DNA of 64,000 nt from positions 62,001 to 126,000 of the forward strand of contig JAIVFJ010000168.1 of the NCBI GenBank assembly GCA_025765615.1, given 5' to 3'. The notes beneath the pieces were generated by a model that worked only from the letters and a program-made list of their open reading frames with translations, was not told the origin of the DNA and made no database searches. This document shows, in pieces, positions 34,377-45,313 of this stretch. The position numbers and the translations under genes were made by a program. Within the stretch, counting starts at the first letter, position 1; the number at the start of each line of letters is the position of its first letter. The DNA is from Zopfochytrium polystomum. Its lineage: Eukaryota > Chytridiomycota > Chytridiomycetes > Chytridiales > Chytridiaceae.

Positions 34377-35793
34377 TGGGGTGGTAGTGGTTCTGGATGG
34401 TGGTTGTGGTGGTTCTGGCGATGGGGGCATCAACGGAATCCGCGTCGGCAATGTCGGCGGAGGACGGATCGATTTGTTGGTGGTGGGGTTGGTCGCAGCG
34501 ACAGCAGAGGCACACATTGACGGATTGCGAGATGGTAGCGGCGGCCACGGCGGCATCGAATGCTCGGTAGGTAGGAGTTGGAGGAGCCGCGAAGGAGTTG
34601 CCCGGGATGCTTCTCCTCCTTCTCTCGCCGGGTAGTACGATTGATTGACGGATGGGTGATGACAAAGGCGGGGACGAGGAAGGGGCTGCTGCTGCTGGCG
34701 ACGCCGAGCGATTTCACCAGAGAAAGAGCGAAAGTGAGAGACAGACAGGCAGAGTGTGACCTGCTTGTTTGTTTTTTGTAGCTTTTTTTTCCCTTTTTTT
34801 GCCTCGTTTACAATTATTTGTAATGGCAGCCTCTTTGTCTGTCTGTCTGTCTGTCTGCCTCCCTTTCTCATTCCATCGAGGCGCATGTCTTGTCCGTCGT
34901 TGTCTGGTACCGAGTGTGTCTGTCTCCCTCCGTCTCTCTCCCTCTTCTCCCGCCCTTCTCTCTCTCTCTCTCTCTCTCTTCATCCGTGCCAGCACAGGCG
35001 GAGGTGACGGACGGGAACCGTCCGCACCGTAAATACAAGATTTTTGCTGCAAGCAAAGAGCGTGCGGGAAGCAAAAGTAAAAGGCCGGGGGGTTGCCGCC
35101 TGGTTTTTTGTAGGTTTGATAGCGCCGTGGCGGTGTGGTGTGGTGTGTTTGAGTGCGGAGTGAGGATGGCGAGCCCGACACGCTCGATTCGGCCCAAACG
35201 CGGGACTTCGTCGTTCGGTGGAGGCCCGCGCGGGGCGAACCTGCAAGCCGTCAGAACATTGAAGGGTTGGAGGTTGGGGGGGAGAAAAGCAACAAAGCTC
35301 CGCCAAGCGAGCTTGATTGATTGTCTTGGCTCTTTGTCTGTCGGTTATTCATTTTGTTTGTTTTTCTGTCAGTGTCCCGCGCCGCACAGACAGAGAGGCG
35401 AGAGACAGAGAGTGGAGCCGCAAAAACCAAACCAAACCAAAACAAAAAAAGGGAAACGGACGGAACAGCTCGCTTTTCCTTTCCTTGTCAAATCGCAAGA
35501 TAAACAGATGAAATAAAAATTTTCAGTCCACCTTTTTTTTCTCGTTTTTGAAAAAAAGATGAAAATAATCGCGGGACAGACCATGTCTGCATTTGGGACT
35601 CGAAACCTCACACATCCCAGTGAGTAAAGTTGCTTTCCATAGCCAGAAACGCGCAGTGGAACCAAGCCTCCTTTTGCTCTTGCCCGAGTGGCAATTCTCT
35701 GCAGTCGCTCCCCAGTCGCTCCCTCCTCCCCTTCGCGGGAATTTTCTTCCTTTTTGCTTTTCTTTTTTTCTTGTTCTCTCCTTGGGATCTTTT
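34377..35793. other. Intergenic with simple repeats
   Basis: Upstream region of the NIPA gene, with (TGTC)n at about 34837-34858 and (CT)n at about 34956-34980, then the 3' flank of the SYF2 gene. No gene is supported. Confidence 0.45.
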
Positions 35794-37596
35794 TTACAGT
35801 GCAGTTCCGCGCTCGAATGATGCCTGTCAGGGAAGGGGAATTTCGATCAACATGGTTTTCTATTTGTCCTTTGCTCGTCCTTAATTCCTTACCTTGATCT
35901 CTTTCGTGTACTTGTCGTAGGCGCGCGACACCTTCTTGTTAAACCGCATGTTCCGCTCGTTGATGTATGTGCTGTGCGTCAGAAGGGACAATGCATGCAG
36001 TTAGATCCGAAACCATCGCTGCGCAATAAAGAAAAAAAAAGAAATGACAAAAAAAAAAAAAAATACACATACACATCCTCGTCCTCCTTAAACGCCCTCC
36101 TCCTCGAGAAATTCTTCCTCCTCTCCTCCTGCTTCAGCACCTCCTTCACCAGCCGGTTCACATTCTCCTCCGACGGTTTGCTGCCAATCACCGCGTACGC
36201 TAGCGAGTTGGCGTCCCGGTAGAACGCGTCGTCCCCGCCCGTCACCGCCGCCCCAAGCGCCTGCACCTCTTGCTTTTGCGCTTCGTAATGTAAGAGGTTT
36301 GGCTTGAGCTCGGAAACCATCTTTTTGTACTTGCGCGCCGCGACTTGGGCGTAGTCTTTTGTGGGAGTTGGAGGTGTCAAATTTCAGTGCGCGATTGACA
36401 GTTGCTCACAGACACGTATCACGCATTGGCCTCACACCAACGACACACACTCGCACACACACCACACACACACACACACACCAAACACTCACACACTCCT
36501 GCAACGCACCTGTAAATCCCTGGTCCGCCCTCTTCGCCTTCTGCCGCTCTCCCTTCTCGTACCGCTCCACAGCCTCGGCCGAGTAGTTAAAAGACCGAAT
36601 TCTCTCGTAATCTTTCCCGCTCTCCTCCGTGTCCTTGGGAGAAAACATAAAATAAAAAAAAAGGAAGTGTGACGGGGAAAACAATAAGCAAAACCCGCGC
36701 GATTCTCACTCATAAAAAACGCAACTTTCGTTCTTTACCAAACGCTCTTGCAGGATCTCGGCCTCCCGCCGCTTCTTCTCCGCGCGGATCTGCTCCTTTG
36801 GGTTGCGCATCTGCCGCTGGTGCTCGGCCGTCCGGTCTTTGCGGTTGTCGGTGAGTGACACGGCCTGCGGGGGGAGGGAGTGAGGTTGGTGAAGCAGCTT
36901 CTAAAAACGAAGAAGGGAATAATACGTACGCGAAGCTTTCGCAGCTCCGCGAGCTTCTGGATGCGTTCGGCCATCGTCAGCGGTCCCGTCGGCGTGCGCG
37001 GCGTGCTGCTTGACGCCGCCGCCTTTGCATCAGTGCCGTCGTCGTCGTCGTCGCTTTCCTCCTCTTCTTCCTCCTCCTCCTCCTCTTCTCCTTCTTCTTC
37101 ATCCTCCTCCTCTTCCTCTTCCTCTTCCTCCTCTTCATCATCATCATCCTCATCATCCGACCCACCCTTCCCATCCGGGCCGTCCGCTCCCACTCTCTTC
37201 CGTCACCTCCTCCATCACTTCGGCCGCCTCCGAGTCCGTCCCGTCCCCATCCCCCTCCTTCTCCTCCGCCTCCACCTCCTCCTCCTCTCCCTTCACCCGC
37301 TTCGCCGCCGCTTCACCGTCCTCGTCGTCGTCGTCGTCGTCGCCGTCGCCCCTCCGCCGCCGCCGCCTCCCCCGCCCCGCAGTCGCCCGTTTCGCTTGGG
37401 ACTCGGCCGCCTCCTCCTCGTGCGCGATCGGCGCCGGCGATCCGGCAGCGGCATCCGTGGCAGATACATCGCCGCCATCGTCAGCGTCGGCTGCGGGCGG
37501 CGGCGGGTCCGATCGGCGGCGGCGGGTGCTGCTGCTGGCTGGTGTGGGTGGAGCGGCTGCTTCGGCGGCGCTTGTTCTGGTGCTGCGCCTCGGCAT
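35794..37596 (-). CDS. SYF2: Pre-mRNA-splicing factor SYF2
   Basis: Six exons, complement of 36930-37596, 36739-36864, 36510-36633, 36073-36355, 35893-35971 and 35794-35823. The C-terminal half is plainly SYF2: YERIRSFNYSAEAVERYEKG, ADQGFTDYAQVAARKYKKM, NSLAYAVIGSKPSEE, RRKNFSRRRAF, TYINERNMRFNKK, ending FERGTAL like the usual LERGTA. SYF2 belongs to the Prp19/NTC-associated part of the spliceosome. The last exon is only 30 nt, found by the conserved ending. Exon 1 encodes a basic/acidic N-terminus with long Asp/Glu runs not found in yeast or animals. It changes frame once near 37190 (exon length fits only with one base removed), so an indel error or an alternative start at the later Met near 36980 is possible. 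Confidence 0.9.
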
Positions 37597-37860
37597 TGTG
37601 TCAAAAAAACGTGCCTTTGTTCTTGACAAGAGCAGCTTGACAAGGCAGTCCACCCAAACCAACCAAACCCGCAAGTGGGTGAGGAGACTGAAGAAGCTCA
37701 ACGTTCCCATCAGGGACTGCCAGTCCATAAGGACTGCGTCCGCAAAGAGAAAGAGCACAGGCGCTCCGGAACTTTTCTTCTGAACGAGCTCATTTCCCTC
37801 CCCCGCGCACGCACCTCCTACGTCGCGTGAATGTGTACACAAAAAAAAAAAAAAGGTTGT
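37597..37860. other. Upstream region of SYF2
   Basis: Short intergenic stretch between the divergently oriented SYF2 gene and the P450 relic. No motif is evident. Confidence 0.35.
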
Positions 37861-37892
37861 GGGAATTCGTGAGTTTCCGCGGTTGGTGTTGT

Positions 37893-38576
37893 GTGGAACA
37901 GTTACACAAAGAAGAAACACGAGGAACACCCCGCACCAAGCTCTTCAAGAAGTGGCAAAAAGATCTCGGCACGGAACTGCCCCCCGATACATTTTTCGCG
38001 CAAGCGCTGGTCGCCACGCTGTCGCCGCTGCTGGGGAACGGCATGTTTGTCGCGAACGGTGAAAGTGTGAGGGATGATCCAGCTTTTTTTTTTTTTTTCT
38101 CTTGCCCTGTTTCGGTGCAGGTGGTAATGCTTCTAACATGTACCCGATCGCGCCCGACACCCCCTCTGCGTCCTGCCCCAAACCCTCGTCCTCTGGCACA
38201 CCTACGCCATGAACCGCCTCGAGTCCGTCTGGCGACCCGACGCCGCCGCCTTCGACCCGGACCGCTGGCTCGCCACCGCCGTCGCCGCCGTCGCCGACAC
38301 AAAAGCAGGCCAACCGCAGCCTCGCCGCCGCGCCCCTTCGGCATTCCAGTGGCCCGTCTTCCACGCCGGCTCGCGCGCCTGCCTCGGCCAGGCGCTCGCC
38401 ACCTTCCTGGCTGTGCTCGTCCTCGCGACCGTGCTGGAGCGGTTCGAGTTTGACGTGCTCTGTCCGCACGAGGTCGAGTATAATGCTGCGGCCATGTCGC
38501 TGAACTTGGCGCGCGGGCTCAAGGTGCGCGTCAGGGAGCGCGGCAGCCCGGGCGGCGGAGGGTCCGTCGTTCGATA
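37893..38576 (+). pseudogene. Cytochrome P450, internally deleted
   Basis: The N-terminal piece (about 37930-38063) reads KWQKDLGTELPPDTFF and LLGNGMFVANGE, like the helix C approach of CYP52/CYP86-type fatty-acid hydroxylases. The C-terminal piece (about 38130-38576) has a YPIAPDTP motif, a frame change, LVLWHTYAMNR, AAFDPDRWL and the haem signature FHAGSRACLG with the axial Cys. Between them the I-helix, the ExxR motif and about 250 residues are missing, and an apparent intron (38060-38120) sits at the junction. With no ExxR and a frameshift it cannot be a working monooxygenase. Confidence 0.75.
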
Positions 38577-38668
38577 AGGAGGCTTAAGGGAACGCTTGTC
38601 TGTTTCCCTTGTCAAGCCGAAGCCGGGAAGTTGGGAAATCAAAAAGTTACACGACACACTGAACAAAG

Positions 38669-39357
38669 ATGCGTCGAGCGGTGCGCGTCGCCGGCGCCGC
38701 CGCCGCCCTCTCCCTCCTCTGGCTCGCCGCGCTCCTCCACGCCCGCGTGCTCCCCGGCTGGGACTTTCCCGCATGGGCAGACGACATCGTGCCCGTGGTA
38801 AGGATGAGGGGGGGGGAAGGGGTTGGGGCGAACTGGGGAAGCCAGGCTCATCGTGGAGGGGTGGGAACGCGGGGCCATTGCTTTATCTGTGACCTACACA
38901 AACAACGATCGAGCTGGAATCTCAGCTGAGGCGAGGAACGAACGCGGCGATCGCCATCGCATCCGGTGGGCCTGCCCCGGAGAATCCGATGCGCGGTGGC
39001 CCAGATCGGATCCTATCCTCCTCCCGTAACCCGCCATCTGTATTTTTTTGAAACCCCGCGCTAAAACCCAAAACAATCAACCAACAACAAACCCCCCCAC
39101 AACAGATTCCCCTCTGGGCGCTCGTCACCTTTGGCTCCTACGCCCTCGGCTCCATCGGCTGGTCCCTCCTCACATTCGGCGACTGCCCCGACGCGTATAT
39201 CAGCTTGCTCAAGGTTTGTTTTGGGGGGGACCCGTCGCTTTGATCTTCTCATTTTTTTTTTGGGCTGACGCGAACGGTTTTGCTTGCCGTTGCTAATAGG
39301 ATATTTCGGACGCGAAGGACGACCTGCGGAGGCGCGGCGTTACTGTCGATGGGTAGA
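38669..39357 (+). CDS. DPM3: Dolichol-phosphate mannosyltransferase subunit 3
   Basis: Exons 38669-38797, 39106-39213 and 39301-39357 join in phase 0 to 97 aa, the usual DPM3 size (~92). Two membrane helices are visible: about residues 8-27 (AALSLLWLAALLH) and 45-68 (PLWALVTFGSYALGSIGWSL). They are followed by the DPM3 signature TFGDCPDAYISLLKDI and a charged DLRRRG tail on the cytosolic side. DPM3 anchors the catalytic DPM1 subunit in the ER membrane, where dolichol-phosphate-mannose is made for N-glycans, O-mannose and GPI anchors. The small size and three exons make it easy to miss. Confident. Confidence 0.9.
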
Positions 39358-39837
39358 TGAGGGGAGGTGTTGTGGCGTGGACGACGTCGAGGGAAATGGA
39401 GCGGAGGTGGGGTGTTTTGAAAGCAATACATTGAATCTGTCCAATTTGTTGCAATTTCTTTTTTTTTCCCCCCTCCCAGTTGCGACTTCACTGATTGGTC
39501 TCACTGCTTTGCCTTAGCCTGCCAAATCTCCTTCACCAGTATTAATATGCAGTCCCCGCTCATATCGACCCCAACTTTCCCATGCTGGCTCCAGGCAGTG
39601 ACAATTTTGATGTGGTTTGCACGGACTCACCGTCACGGCGAGGTGTGCTTCCATTTTTTGGTCCGACTCCGCAGACCAGATAGTGTTGCGCCGCGTACAA
39701 CACCGGATAACACGGATACCCCAAATCAACGACACCGACGAGTTGTCTCTCCTCCACCCTGGTTGCGGGGCAAATGGATGAAATGGGCAAACAGCCTGCT
39801 ATGGCTGCGCCGCATTGATTCGAAACTCTGCGCTTCG
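39358..39837. other. Intergenic / 5' region of LQWW-SH3 gene
   Basis: An open frame continues from 39547 into the next gene, but its extra N-terminal residues are not conserved in the paralogue at 17757, so I treat this stretch as a 5' leader. Confidence 0.45.
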
Positions 39838-41328
39838 ATGGCAACCTCGACCATCAAAGGTGTTGCTGTCGTCGGCGACATCATCTGCACCTTTGTGAGT
39901 CGCCCGACAGCGTACCGCTTCGCTACGCTCTTCCGGCAGCACAACGTCCAGGCGCACTTATTGACGGCGATCGAGCGTGATGTCTTTTACATCGCGCTCC
40001 ATCGCGGCCGCCTGGATCTCCTGCAGTTCCTTCGAAACCACCTGCCGGAGAACAAGCTGCGCAAGCTGTACGCGCCTAACCTGTTCGGCATGCTACTTGC
40101 GACGAAATCGCTGTTCGCGACAGACGTCCTGCGCTGGTGGATCGACTGCGGGCTGGAGGCCGTGTACGAACGAAGCACACTGCCGACGATAAAGTTCGTG
40201 CCCACGCTTGAGCTGTGCAAAGAGAAGGGGCTCATCACCTCGTGCGACGCGTCTGCGATGGACGACGCCGAGGATCCCGCCGTGCTTCAGTGGTGGAAGG
40301 AGTCCGGGCTCGAACTTGTTTACACCTCGCGAGCGCTGTTGAACGCGAGCAGACGGTCTGACCCCGACGTCCTGGAGTGGTGGCGGCAGAGCGGGCTGGA
40401 GCTGAAACTGGACGACGCCAAAGAGGCGATCCAAACCGCCAGCGCGTACCAGTTTTTCGCCGTTTTGAACTGGTGGAAAGCAAGCGGATTGGAGTTTTCG
40501 TACTCTGCGGATCCAATCGACGAGGCGAGTTCCAATGGCCGTTTGTCGACCCTGCAGTGGTGGAAACGGAGTGGTTTGGTGCCAAAGTATACTCAGCGGG
40601 CAATGGACGAGGCGAGCGAGAACGGATTCGTCAAGGTGCTTCAATGGTGGAAGGACAGTGGCCTTGAGATGAAATACACGGACCGCGCTATGGACGGTGC
40701 GAGCAAACAGGGGCGACTTTCTGTGCTTCAGTGGTGGAAGGACAGCGGCCTTCCGCTCAGGTATACGGACGCAGCTATCGATAACGCGAGCGAGGCAGGG
40801 CACGTGGCCGTCCTGGAGTGGTGGAACGACAGCGGTTTGGACCTGCGCTACACCGAGCTTGCCATGGACAAGGCCAGCGAACGAGGCTTCGTCAATACGC
40901 TTCAGTGGTGGTGGAAGACCAGCGGGCTGCCGCTCAAGTACAGCAAGAATGCCATGGACAAAGCCCCCAATGATAATGGAAACAGCTTGACGCTCCAGTG
41001 GTGGAGGACCAGCGGCCTTGTTCTTCCGCTTCAATCTAAGGGGCTGAGTCTCATCGGGGAGCCGGGATATCTGCCAACTGGCAATTGGAGCGACCGCGCC
41101 CGTGTGCTAAAGTCCTGGCGATCGGCTGCCGGCCGCGGCCCACCCACCGACATTTGCGAGGCCATATATGACTATGACCCAGAGAATTTCGACGAGATTG
41201 CGTTGAACCTGGGCGACCTAGTTGAAGTTATGTTTAATTACGAAGACGGGTGGAGCATGGGCACAAATTTGAGGACGGGGTGTATTGGGCTTTTCCCGCT
41301 TTCGTGGTTGAAGGCCGACGAAAGTTAG
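39838..41328 (+). CDS. LQWWKDSGL-repeat protein with C-terminal SH3 domain
   Basis: A single-exon gene of 496 aa. The start MATSTIKGVAVVGDIIC is chosen by alignment to MAESTAPS...AVVAVEIC of the gene at 17757; an in-frame ATG at 39778 is possible. A helical leader is followed by about ten ~30-residue ankyrin-like units (LQWWKDSGLPLRYTDAAI and similar, residues ~95-405). The final ~60 residues form an SH3 domain: AIYDYDPENFDEIALNLGD, then DGWSMGTNL and GLFPLSWL, with the ALYDY-like motif, the Trp and the Pro of the ligand groove in place. It probably links Pro-rich partners to whatever the repeats bind, as in cortical actin or signalling adaptors. No membrane segment. The repeat-SH3 combination is unusual. 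Confidence 0.88.
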   Translation: MATSTIKGVAVVGDIICTFVSRPTAYRFATLFRQHNVQAHLLTAIERDVFYIALHRGRLDLLQFLRNHLPENKLRKLYAPNLFGMLLATKSLFATDVLRWWIDCGLEAVYERSTLPTIKFVPTLELCKEKGLITSCDASAMDDAEDPAVLQWWKESGLELVYTSRALLNASRRSDPDVLEWWRQSGLELKLDDAKEAIQTASAYQFFAVLNWWKASGLEFSYSADPIDEASSNGRLSTLQWWKRSGLVPKYTQRAMDEASENGFVKVLQWWKDSGLEMKYTDRAMDGASKQGRLSVLQWWKDSGLPLRYTDAAIDNASEAGHVAVLEWWNDSGLDLRYTELAMDKASERGFVNTLQWWWKTSGLPLKYSKNAMDKAPNDNGNSLTLQWWRTSGLVLPLQSKGLSLIGEPGYLPTGNWSDRARVLKSWRSAAGRGPPTDICEAIYDYDPENFDEIALNLGDLVEVMFNYEDGWSMGTNLRTGCIGLFPLSWLKADES

Positions 41329-41892
41329 GTCCCCACTTTGATAACCGTACTGTTCAATGCGCTATGTGCTGTTAAGTGTAAGGGTGGGAGATCAGTGAAC
41401 TTTTGAAATTTTGATGTTGTGCTGTCTTGGGAATTCTCTATTTTGCTAACGAAGAAGGTGCAAAGTATTGTGGTTGCATACAATGCAATACAGCAGAGCA
41501 ACCGTGGCTCGCTGGAAGACTGTAATCACACCGCCCGTGGCGCCAGCGACGTCGTCGAGCTGGTGTTGTACTCCGACGAGGAAGAAAGAGCCGGCGGTTG
41601 CGCGCGAACTCTTTTCGGCGAGGGCAGCAAAGTCATTTTGGGAAGGTGACATTTCCCCGCTTTGCCTCTGACGACGATCGATACCGCGGGGCATTGAGTG
41701 CCTCGCGGAGCTCGCCCCCCCCGCCGCCAATGACCGTCTCGATAATGGGGCGGAGCGGGCGGCTGGGTTGCCCTTTCGGATCACGTGATGGGTGGGTTTT
41801 CGGGCATTTTGCAAGACATCAGAATGGGCCATGGTCCAGCCCACTTTTCCCGATAAATGGATTTTATTTGACTGCCCACACAACCATTGTCA
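41329..41892. repeat. Intergenic with dispersed repeat, copy B (41817-41860)
   Basis: The 44-bp block 41817-41860 (CAGAATGGGCCATGGTCCA...CGATAAATG) matches 21672-21724 except for a 12-base gap. It ends 32 bp before the tRNA-Arg-like gene. The rest holds no gene. Confidence 0.6.
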
Positions 41893-42002
41893 GGCTCCAG
41901 TCGTCTAATGGCTAGGACAATCGCACTTCGAAAAATCGGGGGGGCCGTCGAGTTCCCCTGGCTTTCATCGCGATGATCGGCGTTCGAGTCGCCGTTGGGG
42001 CC
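41893..42002 (+). tRNA. tRNA-Arg(UCG)-like, intron-containing, possibly decayed
   Basis: 5' GGCTCCA pairs with 3' TGGGGCC (41996-42002). The D arm is GTCT-AATGGCTA-GGAC, the anticodon stem ATCGC pairs with GCGAT, and the T arm is the canonical CGGCG-TTCGAGT-CGCCG. Between the two anticodon strands lie CTTCGA and about 37 extra G-rich bases, where nuclear tRNA introns sit (after position 37). Known tRNA-Arg(UCG) genes share GTCTAATGG-TAGGACAATCGC-CTTCGAA. Against function: one extra A before CTTCGA, a 3-nt variable loop and a pyrimidine at the discriminator. It could be an active gene with slightly odd geometry or a pseudogene. Confidence 0.5.
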
Positions 42003-42488
42003 GACCCATCGATGCGTCTTTCGGAACTTAGATTTCTAATGACCAACTGTGATTTTTTGCCGGCCTGTTTCCTGCAAACGGCTTTCAGCTCTATCCGCCT
42101 GAAGAGTGATTCTTTTCGTTTGGACACGGCCACGCCAGCCTCTGACGCTATGACTCCATTCACTTCCTTCATTCCAAACCTGATATACTGTAAAATACTT
42201 CAACTTCACATTTTGTTTTTTTATTTTTTTTTTCTTTTGCGTGTATGAGAAAGGAAGGACGAGTCATTGAAAACGTGATGAGGCTAGAAGGGACGGTTAC
42301 AGAGTGGCGAGTTAAGTGAAGGAAGAACAGGCTGGTAGGTATGAAGGAGAAGCAAGTCGGAAAGTGTGTGTAGTTGACATAACAAAAATGACCCAAGAAG
42401 CGACAACAATAAAGAAGAGAGAAAAAAAAAACCCTAGGAAGAAAGAAAAGCAGCCAAGAAAAGAAAGAGGTCCATTTACAACTCTGCC
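42003..42488. other. Intergenic, repeat fragment at 42054-42095
   Basis: 42054-42095 shares TTTTGCCGGCCTGTTTCC and CAAACGGCTTTC with 48814-48855. The rest is AT-rich 3' flank of the LicD gene. Confidence 0.5.
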
Positions 42489-44004
42489 TCACCGCGGCAA
42501 CGGCAGCAACCCCGGCAGCAGCTTCCTCTCCGCCAGCGGCTCCCACCGCCGCGCCGTTGCGTTGTACGCAAACCCTCTGTACACGGTCCGCGCCACGCTC
42601 GCCACCCCGTACTCCGCAACCAACACCGCCCGCGCGTCATACGGCACCCACACATCCACGCCCTCAAACACGCTCCGCCGCAGAGGAAACATCTCCCGCG
42701 TCGCGTACCGGTGCGGCGACTTGCACGCAACCACCGCCGGCACCGCTTCCCGGCCGCCGCCGCCTTCCTCCTCCCCCTCGTCGCCCCGGCCGCCGTCGCC
42801 CGCCAGTGCCGTCACGTCAACCATCCGCCCCGTCACCGTATCAATAAACCGCGCGTCCAGCGTGTTCTCCCGCTCGTGGTACCGCACCAGCACGCTCGGG
42901 TTCACCTCAAAAAGGTACCGCCCCTCCCACACCGTCCCGTTCCGCCGCGACGCCAGCAGCACCAGGTCCGAGAGCGTCATTTGCACGTCCACGTCGTCGT
43001 CCCAAGGCAGAACCGCCCCGCCCCACCACCAGCCGAGGAGCGTCCCGTGCGCGATCCACCACGGGGACGATGTCGAGTCGGCGAGGCGGGAGAAGGACGC
43101 GAGGAGGTCGCGGAGGGTCGTGGGGAGGGCGGCGGCGGCGGCGGCGGTGGCGGCTGCAGCGGCGTCGCGAGACGGTGGAGGCTGAAGGAGCTTTCGAAAT
43201 TGCCGCGACAGCCAGCTTTCGTTGGCGTTGCTGCCGCCCGGAACGTACCGCGCGTCGAGGTGCCCGTCCCACGGCGCCTCGTGGAAGAACTTTGGCGCCG
43301 CCGCCGCCGCTGGCGCGACGCTGCTGCCGACGCCGCCGAGGACGAGCCCGACGCCACGCCAACCCCACCACCACCCGCCGCCGCCGCCGACCGCGGCCGG
43401 CGCCGCGAGCGTTGCGCCGCACGCCCTAAAGTGCGACGCGGCCGGGTACAGCCACGGGCCCGTCGCGTCGTCGTCGGCGTCGTCGCGCTCCGACGGCGCG
43501 GTGGGGGGTGCGGGAGCCGGCGGCGGGGCGGATGTGGGCGTCCATGCGGCGGCGATTGGCGGTGGGCAGATCGGTGCGGATTGTTGTGGTGAAGGAGACA
43601 GGGATGACGACGGCGGCGGCGAGAGGAGGGCGGCGGCTGTGGCGTGCAGGAGCAGGGCGAGGAGGGCGGCGGCGGCGAGGGAGCGGGCGAGGGCGAGGAC
43701 GCGGGTCGGGCGGGCGGGCGGGAAAGTGGAGGCGGAGGACGGCGGTGGGTGGTGGTACTTGGACGTTGGGTGGTCGATGGTGACGACGGTGTGGTGCGGC
43801 GAGGCGGCGGCGGTGGTGGTGGCGGTGTGGTCGAAGGGGAGTTGGGGGAGGGTGCGGCGCGGGGAGAGTGGGGAGGTGGGGTAATGGCGCGGTGAAGGGG
43901 GCTGCGGAGATGGCGACGGGTCGCGGCTTCGTGGGTGGGCGGCGAGGCGCAAGGGGAGGACTGGCGAAGGCGGGGGTTACGGTGAAGCGAAACGATGGAG
44001 CCAT
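42489..44004 (-). CDS. LicD-family (phospho-sugar/phosphocholine transfer) type II membrane protein
   Basis: Exon 2 is complement 42489-43901. It lacks any usable early ATG, but an 8-codon exon at 43981-44004 (MAPSFRFT) joins it in phase through a GTAACC...CCGCAG intron, giving 478 aa. A Pro-rich cytosolic leader precedes a membrane anchor (about residues 65-90, SLAAAALLALLLHATAAALL). The LicD core follows: WWIAHGTLLGWWWGG, then LPWDDDVDVQM (about 290-317), with the DDD metal/nucleotide-binding acidic cluster. LicD proteins transfer phosphocholine or phospho-sugar groups to surface glycans; fungal relatives include Mnn4-like mannan phosphorylation factors and animal fukutin. A Golgi location is expected. 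The substrate cannot be told. The domain is firm, the first exon tentative. Confidence 0.8.
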
Positions 44005-44336
44005 TGCCTTTGCAATGGGTCGGTTGTGGTTTGGCGGCCGGTACTGGGTGAATAATGTTGTGGTTGGGATTGAGGAGGCCGGGAGGAACGGTATGAGACT
44101 GGTTCGCTGGGCAGGAGACTTGGTTATGATTAAATATGTTACAAGTAAATGTATATCGGAAGGAGTGGGAGAAGCTTGCAAGTCGTCCAGTTCGGTGTGC
44201 ACCTCCGCGCTGGCTGTCTGTCGGCGGGTTAGGGTGGCGACCACGCGGCGCGCTTCGGAAGCCTGATCCGACGGATTCGTACAACGTCCGAGACGAAGGA
44301 TTCCTTTTCGCTCTTTTTCCATTTTCCACAGCCTCA

Positions 44337-44413
<77 letters not shown>

Positions 44414-45080
44414 CCTCTCTCCCTCTCTCTCTCTCCCTCTCTCCCTCTCTCTGCACAGTTTGACATCCTTGGCGTCGCGATCCGGTTGCCAAGAAAGCGG
44501 GAAAATCCGTATGTCCGAATCCCTTCCTTGACGGAATTCCTCCGGTCTGGTCTGCCGGACGATGGATGGAAGTGTGGCAATCAAAGCCAAGGCCAAGACA
44601 ATTTTTAGACAATGTTTACACAATGAGAACAGGAGAGATTTACTTTTACCCGAATCCCTCCCGCGGGCTCCGGCTCGCCGCCGTTTGAGGTTCCGCGCTT
44701 CCAGCACACCTTCCCCCGACCCGGAGCTTGCCGCTCCTTTTCCGTCCTGCCCCCCTCGTATGCCAAGGAGAACAGAAAGTTGGGCGGAAACCGCCTAAAT
44801 TTCGTAAGATTCGTCCTTCTGAAAAGAAAAAAAAAAAAAAATAGAGGCGCTTCCAATTCGGCTCGACCATCGCGATCGCGCACCTTATTGCACCTGCAGC
44901 CTGAATTACCTATTAATTTTTTTTTTCGGTTTGTTTTTGGCCCCGTTGCCAAGAATCCGAGGCGCCACGCATGAAGGGGCAGAGATATTGGCCCTTTGTT
45001 TTCGTCCGACCTGCGTTGGCGAATCCGCAAGTGCCGCCAAGCCTCTTTGCCGCACGCGAAAACAATCCCGCCCACCCGCG
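44005..45080. other. Intergenic with (CT)n tract
   Basis: Contains a 120-bp CT microsatellite at 44337-44455. No gene is recognised; open frames over the tract are repeat artefacts. Confidence 0.5.
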
Positions 45081-45217
45081 CCGGCGCGCGGGAAATAAAG
45101 AAGAACAAACCCCCCGTTCCGCTGCGGAAACTTCCTTTTTGGACACCAAGGCGTGAGATCTCCACCCCTGCGCCGCCCCCTCGAAGGCTGATCCGGCTGC
45201 ACGTGGCGTCCCGGCCG
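45081..45217 (+). repeat. Dispersed repeat, copy 1 (137 bp)
   Basis: It starts CCGGCGCGCGGGAAA and contains TTTTTGGACACCAAGGCG and CCGGCTGCACGTGGCGT. It is about 85% identical to 48852-48990, in the same orientation. Here it lies just upstream of the LINE; the other copy lies upstream of tRNA-Ala. Confidence 0.8.
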
Positions 45218-45313
45218 GGCCCGAGATCTTTCTGCGAGGCCCGATTACCACCAATCTGAATCCTCCATACATCACACACAATCTGGTCTCTGAACTGTCT
45301 GACGAACGACTCG

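Noticed and set aside
44334..44707. Arg/Glu-rich minus-strand frames
   Set aside because: Translations of the (CT)n microsatellite at 44337-44455.
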